NCBI RefSeq assembly: GCF_001563285.1
Contig: NZ_CP005189.1
Location: 248,001-312,000 of the forward strand
From: Sphingobium sp. MI1205
Lineage (GTDB): Bacteria > Pseudomonadota > Alphaproteobacteria > Sphingomonadales > Sphingomonadaceae
DNA length: 64,000 bases
Direction of reading: 5' to 3'
Under the pieces are notes generated by a model. That model did no database searches, was not told the origin of the DNA, and worked only from the letters and a program-made list of their open reading frames with translations. The position numbers and the translations under genes were made by a program. Shown here piece by piece: positions 28,379 to 38,075 of this stretch (its first letter is position 1; every line of letters starts with the position of its first letter).

Positions 28379-28428
28379 CGAACCGGCCGACGCCCCGTCT
28401 CCCCGCTCGCCCATCCCCCAGCGCCGGA

Positions 28429-29415
28429 TCAATCCAGACTGCCACCTGCTGGTTCGATCAGGAAATCTTCATCGCGCATGTTCGTGAACGCTGCCCGCAC
28501 CTCTGCGGAAGACCAGGGCGACTGCACCGCCGATCGGCCAGGCTGGGTGATATAATAGGATGCATGCGTGGTGCGCGGGTTGACTGATACAATGTGCTGC
28601 AATCGTTCGACCAGCCGCTCGTTGAAAGCATGATAGGCGCTTTCCTTGACCTCGAACGCGTCCCAGTCATTTTCAATGATGCGCTTAATGGTACGCAGGA
28701 TGAAGCCCAGGGCCCATTCGCCATATTGCACTGGGCCAGGGTTACGAGGATTAGCATTGGGACCATAGAGGATGAAGAGATTTGGCATGTGTGGCACCAT
28801 CACCCCCCAGTAGGCCTGCGGGCCGGTTTCCGCCCATAGGTCCGCGATGCGGACGCCGTCGCGGCCGATGATTTCGATCTCCGAGAAATAATCATTGGGA
28901 TTGAAACCGGTCGCCATCACCACAAGATCGAGAGGATGGCTGCGGCCATCGGCGGTGACTATCCCCTCGGGTGTGAAGCGTTCGATCCTGTCGGTGACCA
29001 GTTCAACATTGTCACGCAGCAGCGCGTCGAACCAGCCATTGTCCAGCACCGGCCGGTTGGCGAAAATTGGATAGTCGGGGATGCTCTTGGCGATGAGGTC
29101 AGGCCTACCCTTCAGCTTGTTTTCAAGATGGGCCAGCGCCATCTGCCGGGCGGCCTGGTTTTCGGCGTTGACGGACAGGGGATCGGGCCAGTCGGGGTCG
29201 ACATCGAATATGCTGAAAAGCTTGTGGTCGCCCAAAATCCAGCCCATCACGAAGCGCGACCAGTTGGTGTAGTAGGGCACGTTCGCATCCAGCCAGAGCG
29301 CCTCATCCGGCAGCCGGTCGCGATAGCCTAGCGTCGGCACGACCCATGCGGAGGAGCGCTGAAATATTTTGAGATGCTCTACCAGCGGGGCCAGGTCAGG
29401 CGCCATCTGAAGCCG
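28429..29415 (-). pseudogene. Baeyer-Villiger monooxygenase lacking its N-terminal half
   Basis: An open frame of about 326 codons matches the C-terminal half of the intact BVMO at 53631-55616 almost motif by motif: MAPDLAPLVEHLKIFQRS, SIPDYPIFANRPVLDNGWF, ATGFNPNDYFSEIEI, YGPNANPRNPGPVQYGEWA. Similarity begins at the LQM that is residue 322 of the intact protein. The FAD Rossmann motif and BVMO fingerprint are absent, and unrelated DNA lies upstream. It has no credible ribosome-binding site and is unlikely to be functional. Confidence 0.85.
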
Positions 29416-29600
29416 CTTGCCCCAGTACCAACTATTCCATCGTGCTTGGCAGAGCCGATGGCTCGGAGCGACTCGTTTAGTCGGCGATCAGCGCATTCAA
29501 GGAAGAGGCGTAACAGGCTTATGGCTGACCGGGTCGCCTTTAGCGAGGATGAGGAGCGCGACCATCTACCGCCGGGGCAGTTGGCCGCGGGCCAAAAATT

Positions 29601-29644
29601 GCCAACGAGCGCCGGTGCGGCAGTCGATACTAGCGCTCGTTGGC
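29601..29644 (-). terminator. Intrinsic terminator of the Rieske gene
   Basis: A perfect 12-bp inverted repeat GCCAACGAGCGC / GCGCTCGTTGGC starts 5 bp past the Rieske stop codon at 29649. On the minus strand it is followed by AATTTTTGG. Confidence 0.8.
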
Positions 29645-29648
29645 ACGC

Positions 29649-31061
29649 TTATTTCGATGCCTGGCCTTGGCTGATTTTGCGATCGATCATGTCATGGAAG
29701 GCAAGTATGCGGCTTTCCTGATATAGGCCGAAGGTGGCTTCGAAATGGGGATCGAGCGTCGACTGCAAACCCATCTGGACCATGGGACTGTTCGTGAAGT
29801 CCTGATCGAATATAGTCGCCATGATCCCCATCTCCGGCACGCTTGCAATCGGCGTGTCAAAGTCGATGTCCACCAGTTCCGCGGACTTGGGGCGTGGCCC
29901 GGCCGCAGGTATAGGAAGGGTCAGACGAACCTCCATGACACATTCGTCAGGATTATCGCCATGCGGCATGAACTGATAGGCAAGCGGCAAGCCCTCTCCC
30001 CACCAGGGCCAGAAGTTCGGGAACATGAAATATTGCGTCGCATCAAGCATATAGCTGTCGGAGCAGGCTGAATAATCAATTCCGAACATGCTGCCCAGAG
30101 TCTGCCGCCGCCATTCTGCAACCTGCGCACGACCATCCTGATCCGGATCGATCGAGCAACGTTCAATGCCAGGAAAGGGCAGGGCAAAGGTCGTCATGGC
30201 ATCTTCGGCCGCGCGCAGGCCCGACGCCTCTTCGCCCAAATGCCCGCTCGGGATCGCCGATGGGGTGATCAAGCGGCTGACCTGAGACTTGCCGTCGTCC
30301 CAAACATCATATTTTGTCTGTGTGTCGCCGTTGTAGCTCATGATCTGGGAGTGGGTGGCGATTGTGTGATATGCCTCGAAAAATGCCTCTTGCACCTGCT
30401 TCCAGTTGCCGCGCACCTTTTTGCGAAATCCCACGGCCGTGTATCGTTCAGCCGACTCGCGCGGCCCGAAATGATCGGGCAGGACACCGAGCGCCTCCTC
30501 CAGCGGCCCGGCCTCATGATCCGGATTGATGAAAATCCACCCTCCCCAGGTGCCGATCTTCGCTTCCGGCAGGCGGTAGGCGTCATTCTGCACGTCCGGA
30601 AAGTCCCAGCGGCTCGGGATTTCCTTCAGAGATCCATCAAGATTCCATTCCCAGCCATGAAAGGGGCATTTGATGGCTTCACCCCCCGCGAAGCCGTGGC
30701 ACAGGCGAGTGCCGCGATGGAGGCACGCGTTCTGCAGCGCCTTATAGCTTTCGGGCCCCGAACGGATGATAATGTAGGAAAGCTTGCCCACATCGTAGGA
30801 CTTGCGATCGCCGATCTCCGGGAAATCCTCCTCCCGAGCTACCGCCTGCCAGGATTTCTTCCAAACATGTTCCATTTCCAGTTCGGCGAACTCAGCACTG
30901 AAATAGCGGCTGAAGGGAATCTTGCGCGAGTCTGGCACATAGTTGCCGTCGGCCTTCAATGCCGGTTCCAGTGGCCTCGTATCGCTGGCAAAAAGCTCGG
31001 GGAGCAGCGGTCCGGGGGTGGTCGCAAATCCTTCTAGCTTATGGCTGGGAATGGTAATCAC
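29649..31061 (-). CDS. Rieske-type ring-hydroxylating oxygenase, alpha subunit
   Basis: A 470-residue catalytic subunit. The Rieske [2Fe-2S] ligands are CLHRG (Cys113, His115) and CPFHGW (Cys132, His135). The mononuclear iron site is in EAYHTIATH (His232, His237) with a downstream Asp (IFDQD). The start is GTG 31059-31061 behind AGGAGAG; no ATG is suitable. It is paralogous to the Rieske gene at 48239. No beta subunit, ferredoxin or reductase adjoins it, so it may be an alpha-only oxygenase of the steroid/aliphatic type. A terminator follows immediately. Confidence 0.93.
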   Translation of the reverse strand: MITIPSHKLEGFATTPGPLLPELFASDTRPLEPALKADGNYVPDSRKIPFSRYFSAEFAELEMEHVWKKSWQAVAREEDFPEIGDRKSYDVGKLSYIIIRSGPESYKALQNACLHRGTRLCHGFAGGEAIKCPFHGWEWNLDGSLKEIPSRWDFPDVQNDAYRLPEAKIGTWGGWIFINPDHEAGPLEEALGVLPDHFGPRESAERYTAVGFRKKVRGNWKQVQEAFFEAYHTIATHSQIMSYNGDTQTKYDVWDDGKSQVSRLITPSAIPSGHLGEEASGLRAAEDAMTTFALPFPGIERCSIDPDQDGRAQVAEWRRQTLGSMFGIDYSACSDSYMLDATQYFMFPNFWPWWGEGLPLAYQFMPHGDNPDECVMEVRLTLPIPAAGPRPKSAELVDIDFDTPIASVPEMGIMATIFDQDFTNSPMVQMGLQSTLDPHFEATFGLYQESRILAFHDMIDRKISQGQASK

Positions 31062-31214
31062 TCAATTCTCTCCTGCTTGACCAACATATTCTCTACTGTT
31101 TGCTCTATTGACGCAGAACGCCTCAGCGGACCGTGAAGGGCGCCCCCTCTGCAGCCTCTATCCGTTGCGTGTCCATATTTCAGAAGACAATAAGCGAACT
31201 CCTGTCATTTATGA

Positions 31215-31741
31215 AGATGGAGCAGCAACCCAGCCAAGATGCGCGAGGCGCGCACGTCGGACTGCGTAGCCGTGCGCGCGTCTGGCCGCCGCAATAGGCC
31301 CGGGGCGCGTCAACGGCCCACACATCGTTGATGTTGACGCCGTTCCTGCCGCTTGTCGCGATCTGTGAGAATAATCGTTCGGCTGAAAACCGGTGGCGAA
31401 GATTGCGATATCCACCGGTACATTTTCGCCCTTCAGCGTGATGATCCCACTTTCATCGAAACATTCGATACCATCGCTCAGCAGCCGGACATCGTCGCGC
31501 CGGATCGCCTCCAGCCAGCTGTTGTCGATGACCGGTCTATTGCCATATGGTGGATAGTCCGCCTCGGCGCTGACTTCGCTTGCGGCAACGGGCGGACGGT
31601 CCAGCGAGCCCAGCTTGGATGCCGTAACGATGATGTCGTTGCCATCTGATGCAGGGCCCGCGCCGTGTCGCCTGCGGTCTGGGCGAATGCGGGGGGTGCC
31701 GAGAGCGCCACGATCGCGCAACTATATAGAAATGCTCTCGT
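31215..31741 (-). pseudogene. Chimeric fossil: TBDR signal region joined to a BVMO fragment
   Basis: Reading leftward, an AAGGAGG box (about 31748-31754) is followed by ACG where ATG is expected, then RAFLYSCAIVALSAPPAFAQ (a signal peptide). After a frameshift comes GNDIIVTASKLGSLDRPPVA (a TonB-box region). Near 31560 the homology switches to BVMO: DYPPYGNRPVIDNSW and ATGFQPNDY, then after another shift FSQIATSGRNGV. It holds at least two frameshifts and a lost start codon. It lies just downstream of the SDR at 31764, suggesting a former SDR-TBDR operon. Confidence 0.75.
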
Positions 31742-31763
31742 TTTTTCCCTCCTTGGGATGATT

Positions 31764-32513
31764 TTAATGGTAGACGCGTCCGCCATCGACCGACATGGCG
31801 ATGCCGGTCACGAAGGAGGATTCCCCGCTCGTCAGAAACAAGATGGCGTCAGCGATTTCGCTCGCCTCCCCTACGCGCTTAAGCGCATAGGGAGATTCTG
31901 GACGCTTCGCCGCTTCGCTCATGCTGGGAGGCAACAATGGCGTGTCCACGACCCCTGGACACACCACATTGACGCGGATGGTCGGGGCAAGTTCGAGCGC
32001 CATGGCTTTCGAGAACATAACGAGTCCGCCCTTCGATGCACAATAACTGCCCATGCCGGGCGTCGATGGCATCAGCCCCTGACCTGATGAGATATTGACG
32101 ACGGTAGCCTCCTTGGCCTTACGCAGATGCGGCAGCGCTTCGCGCATAACCAGAAAGGGCGCGGTCAGATTGACATCGACCACGCGCCGCCACGTCGCGC
32201 TGTCGATATCCTCGAGACGCTGCATGTCGCCGCCTATGCCGGCCACGTTGACGACGCCATCCAGCGCTCCCAGCACCGCCACGGACCGTGCAACCGCTTG
32301 GGCGATCTGTGCCTCGTCGAGGAGGTCCACGACTTCAAAATGGGCACCGAAGCGACACGCGATGCGCTCCAGTCCTTCACGGTCCCGGTCTAGCAGGGCA
32401 AGTTTAGCGCCTTCCGCCGCGAACCTCGTCGCAGTCGCCAGGCCGATGCCGGACGCGGCGCCAGTAATCAGTATGTGGCGGCCGGCGAGACGCGAAGATG
32501 ACCGCTCAGTCAT
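31764..32513 (-). CDS. SDR-family oxidoreductase
   Basis: A 249-residue SDR with TGAASGIG (about 17-24), Ser in NISSGQG and YCASK. The usual NNAG is NVAG here (VVNVAGIGG). LLDRD after strand 2 suggests NAD(H). The ribosome-binding site is weak: a G-run lies 8-12 bp before the ATG at 32511-32513. It is followed by the ruined TBDR start. Substrate unknown. Confidence 0.88.
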   Translation of the reverse strand: MTERSSSRLAGRHILITGAASGIGLATATRFAAEGAKLALLDRDREGLERIACRFGAHFEVVDLLDEAQIAQAVARSVAVLGALDGVVNVAGIGGDMQRLEDIDSATWRRVVDVNLTAPFLVMREALPHLRKAKEATVVNISSGQGLMPSTPGMGSYCASKGGLVMFSKAMALELAPTIRVNVVCPGVVDTPLLPPSMSEAAKRPESPYALKRVGEASEIADAILFLTSGESSFVTGIAMSVDGGRVYH

Positions 32514-32709
32514 GCGCTGGCCCCCGGCTCAGTTCCAAGTCAGCTATGCAACATGTTCCGTACAAGCACGATTGATCATTCATTTCCATACCTCGCTGTT
32601 GTCCGCATGTTGATTTGGGGGATGCCTGGGATGAACAATCGCCCGGTTCCCGTTCCGGACCAGTCGAGCGGTATAACGCAACCGCTCTTTGCACGTCCTC
32701 GTCAGCTGT

Positions 32710-33267
32710 TCATTCGGATGCGTAGCGAGCATCCACCATGAAAAAGGCCATACGGCAATTGCGGCCTGAGCGGTTCGACCAGGCATGATTTGCACCACGC
32801 TGAACCACTACGTCGCCCTGCTTCAGAAGGACTTCGCCCTCATCGACAACGAGAACGATCTCGCCGTCCAACACAATGCCGTAATCCAGGCTCTCTGTCC
32901 TGTGCATCATGCCGCCTGAATCTTCATGTTCGGCTCCATGTGATGAGGCGTCCACCGCACCCATTTGCGCGAACAGCGCTTCCGCGGCCTCCGCCGACAC
33001 CGGCCCTTCGGGATCGGGCGGGATGTCAGAGATGCGGAACAAATGACCGCCTTTTGGCGGAGGCAGCAGCAAAGGACCGGTTGCTGGTTCCTCATCAGCG
33101 CAGCGCAAGATGGAAGGTGTTAAAGTGGTCTTCCAGATTTCGACGAGAGCCACCTCTGGATCACCAAGGCGAAAAACAGTAGGGACAGGACCGTCGGAGG
33201 AAATAACGCCTTTGCCGTTACTGGACTGAGCCGTGACGACGCGGCGAACCACTCCTTTCTCTACCAT
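32710..33267 (-). CDS. Cupin-domain protein
   Basis: A 185-residue protein whose C-terminal half (about 105-180) is a single cupin: HRTESLDYGIVLDGEIVLVV, then the second motif GDVVVQRGANHAW. Visible candidate metal ligands are His, Glu and a C-terminal His. ATG 33265-33267 has AGGAGAGG 6 bp upstream, rejecting the longer frame to 33306. The N-terminal part is variable. Single-cupin proteins of this type include gentisate-like dioxygenases, isomerases and non-enzymatic binding proteins. I cannot choose among them. Confidence 0.82.
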   Translation of the reverse strand: MVEKGVVRRVVTAQSSNGKGVISSDGPVPTVFRLGDPEVALVEIWKTTLTPSILRCADEEPATGPLLLPPPKGGHLFRISDIPPDPEGPVSAEAAEALFAQMGAVDASSHGAEHEDSGGMMHRTESLDYGIVLDGEIVLVVDEGEVLLKQGDVVVQRGANHAWSNRSGRNCRMAFFMVDARYASE

Positions 33268-33800
33268 GATGTCCTCTCCTTGCTTTCCGCTGACTCGCTC
33301 GGGCACCGGTCAGCCACCACGGACGCGGACAATAACTCTGCTGTTTCGCCTGTAAATCGGCTGAGCCGAGCGCATCGTAGATTTGGCGGAAAAGGATATC
33401 AGAACGATAACGGTGACAAGCTAATGTGTCACCCACATATCGTTATATTTCATTGTTTTACTGGAATTTTGTCGCATGTTGTGCGTCATATGAAAAACCG
33501 TAGCCGTTCCCTCTTGGCGTGTTATGTTATCATTTATGCGCAACGTGCGCTTGGCCGAGTGAAAGAGTGTGCCGCGTCAATCACGGCGCATCTTGGGAGC
33601 TGTGCTTTTAAGGCCAACGTGCGAAATTGGCGGTCGTACCTCCTCCACCTCTATACTCATTTTCAAAGAGCGTGATGGGTTCGTCGCGTCGTCCCATTAT
33701 GGAAAGATTGCTCCCGGCGAGTAGCCCAGCATCGATGGGGCGGCCATGTTCGCCGGAATTCCTTTGGCCGGGAACCGTGGTCCCGGCACACCAAAGCGCA
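33268..33800. other. 533-bp AT-richer intergenic region
   Basis: The stretch 33420-33550 is clearly more AT-rich than its surroundings and probably carries the cupin promoter. No protein-like frame, tRNA or repeat was recognised. Confidence 0.4.
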
Positions 33801-35993
33801 TCACACCGCTTGATTGTCTGTCGCTGGACTTATAGCAACCGGGATCGCGCTCATTAGCGGAATCCCCGAATAGCGATCATAATCGCGATCAGTGAAACAA
33901 AGTCGGGACGTACTCGTGCCGTGGATTGCCGGCTGGTCCGGTTCGTCAGGAGCGCCACCCCAGGCATGGCTCATGGACACGCAACCGGGTCGCAATCCTT
34001 CATCGGCAGCGGCGATACCCAGAACAGTCGCACGCTCGGACCGGATCAGCACCTCTTCTCCCTCCAAAACTCCGATCGCAGCCATGTCGTCCGGGTGCAT
34101 GAACGCGGGATTGTACGAATAATGCCGACGTTGGCGAGGGCTTTCGCGCCAGTTGGAGTTGTGGAAATCATTCATGCGACGTGCAATCAGCCTAAAGGGA
34201 TAGCTATCCCCGCGCGGTTTTCGCGCTGCGATCGCTTCGAGATCCTGCATGATCGGTGCCGCCCCCAGGTCAAGGCGCGCCGTCCATCCCTCAGGTCGCG
34301 GCTCCACCACCGTTTCTCGTGGGAACAGCCGCCCTTCAGGGGATCGCGCCACGACGTCATAGTCAACCGGCGCACCCTTCAATACCGCGTGCCAAACCGT
34401 CGCGACATCGGGCTTTATCGTCATGTCGAGCCGGGTTTCCTCCGCCTCTGCACGTGCGGGATCAAGAATGGAGAGCGAGCGAATGGCCAGCGGCGCCCCT
34501 GCCGATTGAGCTATCCGGTAGAGGCTCTCCCATTCCTCCTCAACGTCTGCGCCCGGGGGGGGCGAAAGCACTGGAGGACAGACGACGCCGTAGGGCTCGT
34601 CATATCCCCAGCCACCCAGGCCTGCCGTACCGCAATGCTCGTAAAAGGCCGAATTGGTCTCGATTTCAAGCTGCAGCTTGGGCGGTATCACATAATCGGC
34701 GTTCCGGGCTGTCTGCGTCATCCGGGGATCAAGGCAGACGAGCAGGTCCAGGGCGCGCATCGCCTCCTGCGTCTTGATCTGATCGGGCCAGGCGGCAACC
34801 GGATTTCCCCCCAGCACGATCAGCGCGCGTATCCGTCCTTCGCCGGGCATCAATATTTCGTCGGCCAGGGCGGCTGTGGGCAGGTTCATGTTCGTGCCCG
34901 CCAGCCCGCGCACCCGCATGCGCTCCCCCATATCCCAGCAAGGGCTGGGACCCGATGCAGCAGCAAGCGCGGGAAGCGGCTCTATCAGCACGCCGGGATT
35001 GGGCCGCTTTTCGCCGGCGCGCAGTAGCCAGCCGCGAAGCGTTTGAATTACACGAAGGAGATATTCGGTTACGGCGCTTTCGCCCGACATGTTCGCGCCG
35101 GTGCCAGCCGATACTCCGCCGACGCGCGCGTTGCCCAGAATTGCCGCTGCCTCGATAATCTGCTGCGCGGGAATGCCGGCGCGTTCGGCCACCATGGCCG
35201 GGGTGAAAGGCGCTACCGATGCCTTCAGCGCATCCAGGCCTGTCGTTTCATCGCGAATGAAAGCATTATCCAGCCGGCCCGTCGCGATGAGTTCGCGAAC
35301 GATCCCCGCCAATATTGCGCCATCCTCGCCCGGGCGACATTGGAGGTGAAGATCGGCGCGCCGCGCCGTTTCGGTGCGGCGCGGGTCAATGACCACAAGC
35401 TTCATCCCGCGCGCCTGGGCACGTTTGAGCGCGCGCGCGGGATTCGGCCCCAGGCCGCCGTTCATCGACACGATCGGGTTTGTGCCAACAAGGAGCAACG
35501 CTTCCCAGCTTTCGAGCGGCGGATTGCCTGCCAGCCATAGTCCATGCATGCCGATCGCAATCCCTTTGCCGGGTTGATCGATCGTCTGGGGGGAAAAGAC
35601 CATCGGACTGCCGAGCGCCCGCATCAGAGCCAGGGCGAATGCCTGGGCGGGGAAATTGCAATAGCCGTATGTGCCGATAAAGAGCGCCACGGAACGCGGA
35701 CCATGTTCGTCAATGATCGTTCGCAGTCTGCTCCCGATTTCGCGGCAAGCCTGGTCTACCGCAATGGGCTCGTGGCGGCCGTCGGGCAACTGCCGCATCG
35801 AATGCAGGAGACGAGAGGGAAAGCGGTGGACGGCTGCCATCTCCCGCCCCTTGATGCAGGAATATCCGTGATAGGCAGGGTCATCCTTGTCACCGTGGAG
35901 AGCCATGACTCGTCCATCTTCCAGCGTCGCCACAAGGGTGCAATGCGCCTGACAAGCCTGACAGACAGTGCGGGATTGGCTCTTTGGTATCAT
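33801..35993 (-). CDS. Molybdopterin-dependent oxidoreductase (DMSO reductase family)
   Basis: About 730 residues. The N-terminal [4Fe-4S] motif is Cys11, Cys14, Cys18 and Cys46 (CQACQAHC..GYSCIKG). bis-MGD-binding segments include LLVGTNPI, VVIDPRRTETA and ALIVLGGNPVA. A C-terminal molydopterin-dinucleotide domain has HPDDMAAIGVLEGEEV and SMSHAWGGAP. There is no Tat signal, so it is cytoplasmic. ATG 35993 sits 9 bp after GAGG; the ATG at 36002 directly abuts that box and is less likely. It is a paralogue of the protein at 41562. The reaction (hydroxylation, hydration or reduction) cannot be assigned. Confidence 0.9.
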   Translation of the reverse strand: MIPKSQSRTVCQACQAHCTLVATLEDGRVMALHGDKDDPAYHGYSCIKGREMAAVHRFPSRLLHSMRQLPDGRHEPIAVDQACREIGSRLRTIIDEHGPRSVALFIGTYGYCNFPAQAFALALMRALGSPMVFSPQTIDQPGKGIAIGMHGLWLAGNPPLESWEALLLVGTNPIVSMNGGLGPNPARALKRAQARGMKLVVIDPRRTETARRADLHLQCRPGEDGAILAGIVRELIATGRLDNAFIRDETTGLDALKASVAPFTPAMVAERAGIPAQQIIEAAAILGNARVGGVSAGTGANMSGESAVTEYLLRVIQTLRGWLLRAGEKRPNPGVLIEPLPALAAASGPSPCWDMGERMRVRGLAGTNMNLPTAALADEILMPGEGRIRALIVLGGNPVAAWPDQIKTQEAMRALDLLVCLDPRMTQTARNADYVIPPKLQLEIETNSAFYEHCGTAGLGGWGYDEPYGVVCPPVLSPPPGADVEEEWESLYRIAQSAGAPLAIRSLSILDPARAEAEETRLDMTIKPDVATVWHAVLKGAPVDYDVVARSPEGRLFPRETVVEPRPEGWTARLDLGAAPIMQDLEAIAARKPRGDSYPFRLIARRMNDFHNSNWRESPRQRRHYSYNPAFMHPDDMAAIGVLEGEEVLIRSERATVLGIAAADEGLRPGCVSMSHAWGGAPDEPDQPAIHGTSTSRLCFTDRDYDRYSGIPLMSAIPVAISPATDNQAV

Positions 35994-36095
35994 AATTGTC
36001 ATCCTCGCCCGGATATTGCCTTGAAACTGCCTGGGCGTGACTGCTCAGATTAGACTGTCGGCGAAAAACGTCAAAAGACATATCCAAACAGTTAC

Positions 36096-36310
36096 AAAAG
36101 CAGCAGCATTCAGCGTGAAGTTGCTCTGCGCGGTCTTAAAGCCGACCTCATAACCGTGATCTTTTCCGGTTTGACTTCGGGCGCGCCGCCGGGGATCACG
36201 CCCGACTTGAAGCCCTGGCTGAACGTTGCATAGACATTCGTGCGATCATCGAGGGCATATCACACCGACACGCGCGGCGTCCACTTCTTGGCAACAGACC
36301 GCCCTAGTCC
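36096..36310 (-). pseudogene. TonB-dependent receptor barrel fossil
   Basis: Minus-strand reading: KKWTPRVSV, in-frame stop TGA, YALDDRTNVYATFSQGFKSG, then VIPGGAPEVKPEKIT, then a one-base shift to YEVGFKTAQSNFTLNAAAF. This is the conserved TBDR barrel segment YxxYSQGFKSG..PExxxxYExGxK, also present in the intact receptors here (for example YARWAKGFKSGG at 12843). It carries one nonsense mutation and one frameshift. The rest of 36003-36476 shows no gene. Confidence 0.85.
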
Positions 36311-36476
36311 TGGAAATATATGTCTGTGGAAATCATTCAGATTGCGATGATGTGTGGTGCGGATCTTGCTGCGCGAACTGTGCTGGATGCCACGCCTCGA
36401 TAGCCTGAGGCTGCCCGCCGAGCCTCTGGGTGGGCAACCAGTTGGCGCGGTGGCAGCGCCGCATGCCAGCCGCGGT

Positions 36477-38075
36477 TCAACTATCGGCTGCGATAAGCTC
36501 CGCAGCCCGCCAAGCAAGCGCCATGGCCGGACCATTGGTGTTCCCGGAAACCTGCGTTGGCATTGCCGAAAGATCCACGACCCGCAACCCCTCCACGCCC
36601 CGGACACGTGCCCTTTCATCAAGGACCGCCTCCCCTGCCCGACCCATACGGCATGTGCCGACCGCATGTTGGCAGGTCAGGTCGCGTCTGGACGCATCGA
36701 GTATGTCCTCGTCGCTCTTCACATCCGGCCCCGGAAAGCTTTCGAACGCGACGAAGGGGGCGAGCGCCGGTTGCGCGAACAACCGCCGCATATAGTGGAA
36801 GATGCCGACCATGACGTCGCAGTCGTGATTGGTCGAAAGGAAATTGGTGCTGACGGACAAGGGCGCGTCCGGGCCCGGCCCGGTCAGCCGGACCGAGCCG
36901 GCGCTGCTGGTGCGCAGCGGATAGCCCATGGCGAGCAGACCAGGCTGCGCCTCCGGTCGGACGCCAGCCTGATAGTCACGATCAATGGTCATCGCCCAGA
37001 ACAGGATCTGCGCATCCGGCTGCGCAAGCTCAGGCCGCGTCTTGATGAAGGCGTTGATATCATATGTCGCCGCCATCGGCCCGTCATGCCGAAGGAGGTA
37101 ACGCAGCATAGAGAGGCCGGCCCGCCAGCCCCGCAGCTTCCCGTTGAGGCTGAAATCGCGCGAGAGGCGGATCTGCTGGGATATGGTCTTGTGCTCCAGC
37201 AGGTTGCGGCCAACCCACGGGCTGTCGACCAGTGGCGTGATGCCGCACGCCTTCAGATCTTCCGCCGGACCGATGCCCGACAGCATAAGCAGCTTGGGCG
37301 ACTGCAGTGTTCCGCTGCTGACGATCACTTCTCCGCGCGCGCGATATTCGACCGGCGCACCCTTGGCGCGGCCAACCACGCCCACCACCCGCAGACCGTC
37401 GAACATCAGGCGGTCGATCAGCGTGTCGGTGACGACTGTCAGGTTGGGACGGTGCCGGACCGGTTTCAGGAACGCATCCGCAGCGCTCACGCGGCGGCCG
37501 TTGCGGATGGTCACCGGACAATAGCCGATGCCTTCCTGATCGGGCCGGTTGACATCTTCCCGGCGCCTGGTCCCCATGGCGTTCGCGGCGTCGATCAGCG
37601 CCTCGGTCAGCGGCGTCCGGTCTTTGCGGACCGATACATGGAGTGGCCCGCCAACGCCCCGCACCCCGTCATCGCCCAGTTCATGATCCTCCAGGGCCCG
37701 GAAGACGGGCGCCATGTCTGCCCAGCCCCAGCCCGTGCATCCAAGGTCACGCCAACCGTCATAATCCTCCGGCTGGCCGCGACAATAGACCATGCCATTG
37801 ACGGAACTCGACCCACCCAGCACCCGGCCGCGCATGAACATGCGAGGTTCGCCGGCGTTGCCCGGTTCCGCTTCGGTGGGATAATACCAGCAAAGCGAAG
37901 GGTCATAGAGCGTCTTGCCGATGCCGATAGGGATCGGAATCATCGGATGACGGTCCTCGCCCCCGGCCTCGATCAGCAGCACGCGGCATCCCGGCTGCGC
38001 GGAGAGCTTGTTGGCCAATACGCAACCTGCAGAACCCGCCCCAACGATGATATAGTCGAAAGCATCCGCCATCAT
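36477..38075 (-). CDS. GMC-family FAD oxidoreductase (choline/alcohol dehydrogenase-like)
   Basis: A 532-residue flavoprotein. The FAD Rossmann motif is GAGSAGCVLANKLS (about 12-25). The GMC signatures are GRVLGGSSSVNGMVYCRG and SSGTLQSPKLLMLSGIGP. The C-terminal catalytic region has CQHAVGTCRMG and SGNTNGPAMALAWRAAELI. It oxidises a primary or secondary alcohol to the carbonyl. The ATG overlaps the stop of the upstream VOC gene (ATGA; start 38075, or 38072 one codon in), so the two are coupled. Confidence 0.93.
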   Translation of the reverse strand: MMADAFDYIIVGAGSAGCVLANKLSAQPGCRVLLIEAGGEDRHPMIPIPIGIGKTLYDPSLCWYYPTEAEPGNAGEPRMFMRGRVLGGSSSVNGMVYCRGQPEDYDGWRDLGCTGWGWADMAPVFRALEDHELGDDGVRGVGGPLHVSVRKDRTPLTEALIDAANAMGTRRREDVNRPDQEGIGYCPVTIRNGRRVSAADAFLKPVRHRPNLTVVTDTLIDRLMFDGLRVVGVVGRAKGAPVEYRARGEVIVSSGTLQSPKLLMLSGIGPAEDLKACGITPLVDSPWVGRNLLEHKTISQQIRLSRDFSLNGKLRGWRAGLSMLRYLLRHDGPMAATYDINAFIKTRPELAQPDAQILFWAMTIDRDYQAGVRPEAQPGLLAMGYPLRTSSAGSVRLTGPGPDAPLSVSTNFLSTNHDCDVMVGIFHYMRRLFAQPALAPFVAFESFPGPDVKSDEDILDASRRDLTCQHAVGTCRMGRAGEAVLDERARVRGVEGLRVVDLSAMPTQVSGNTNGPAMALAWRAAELIAADS

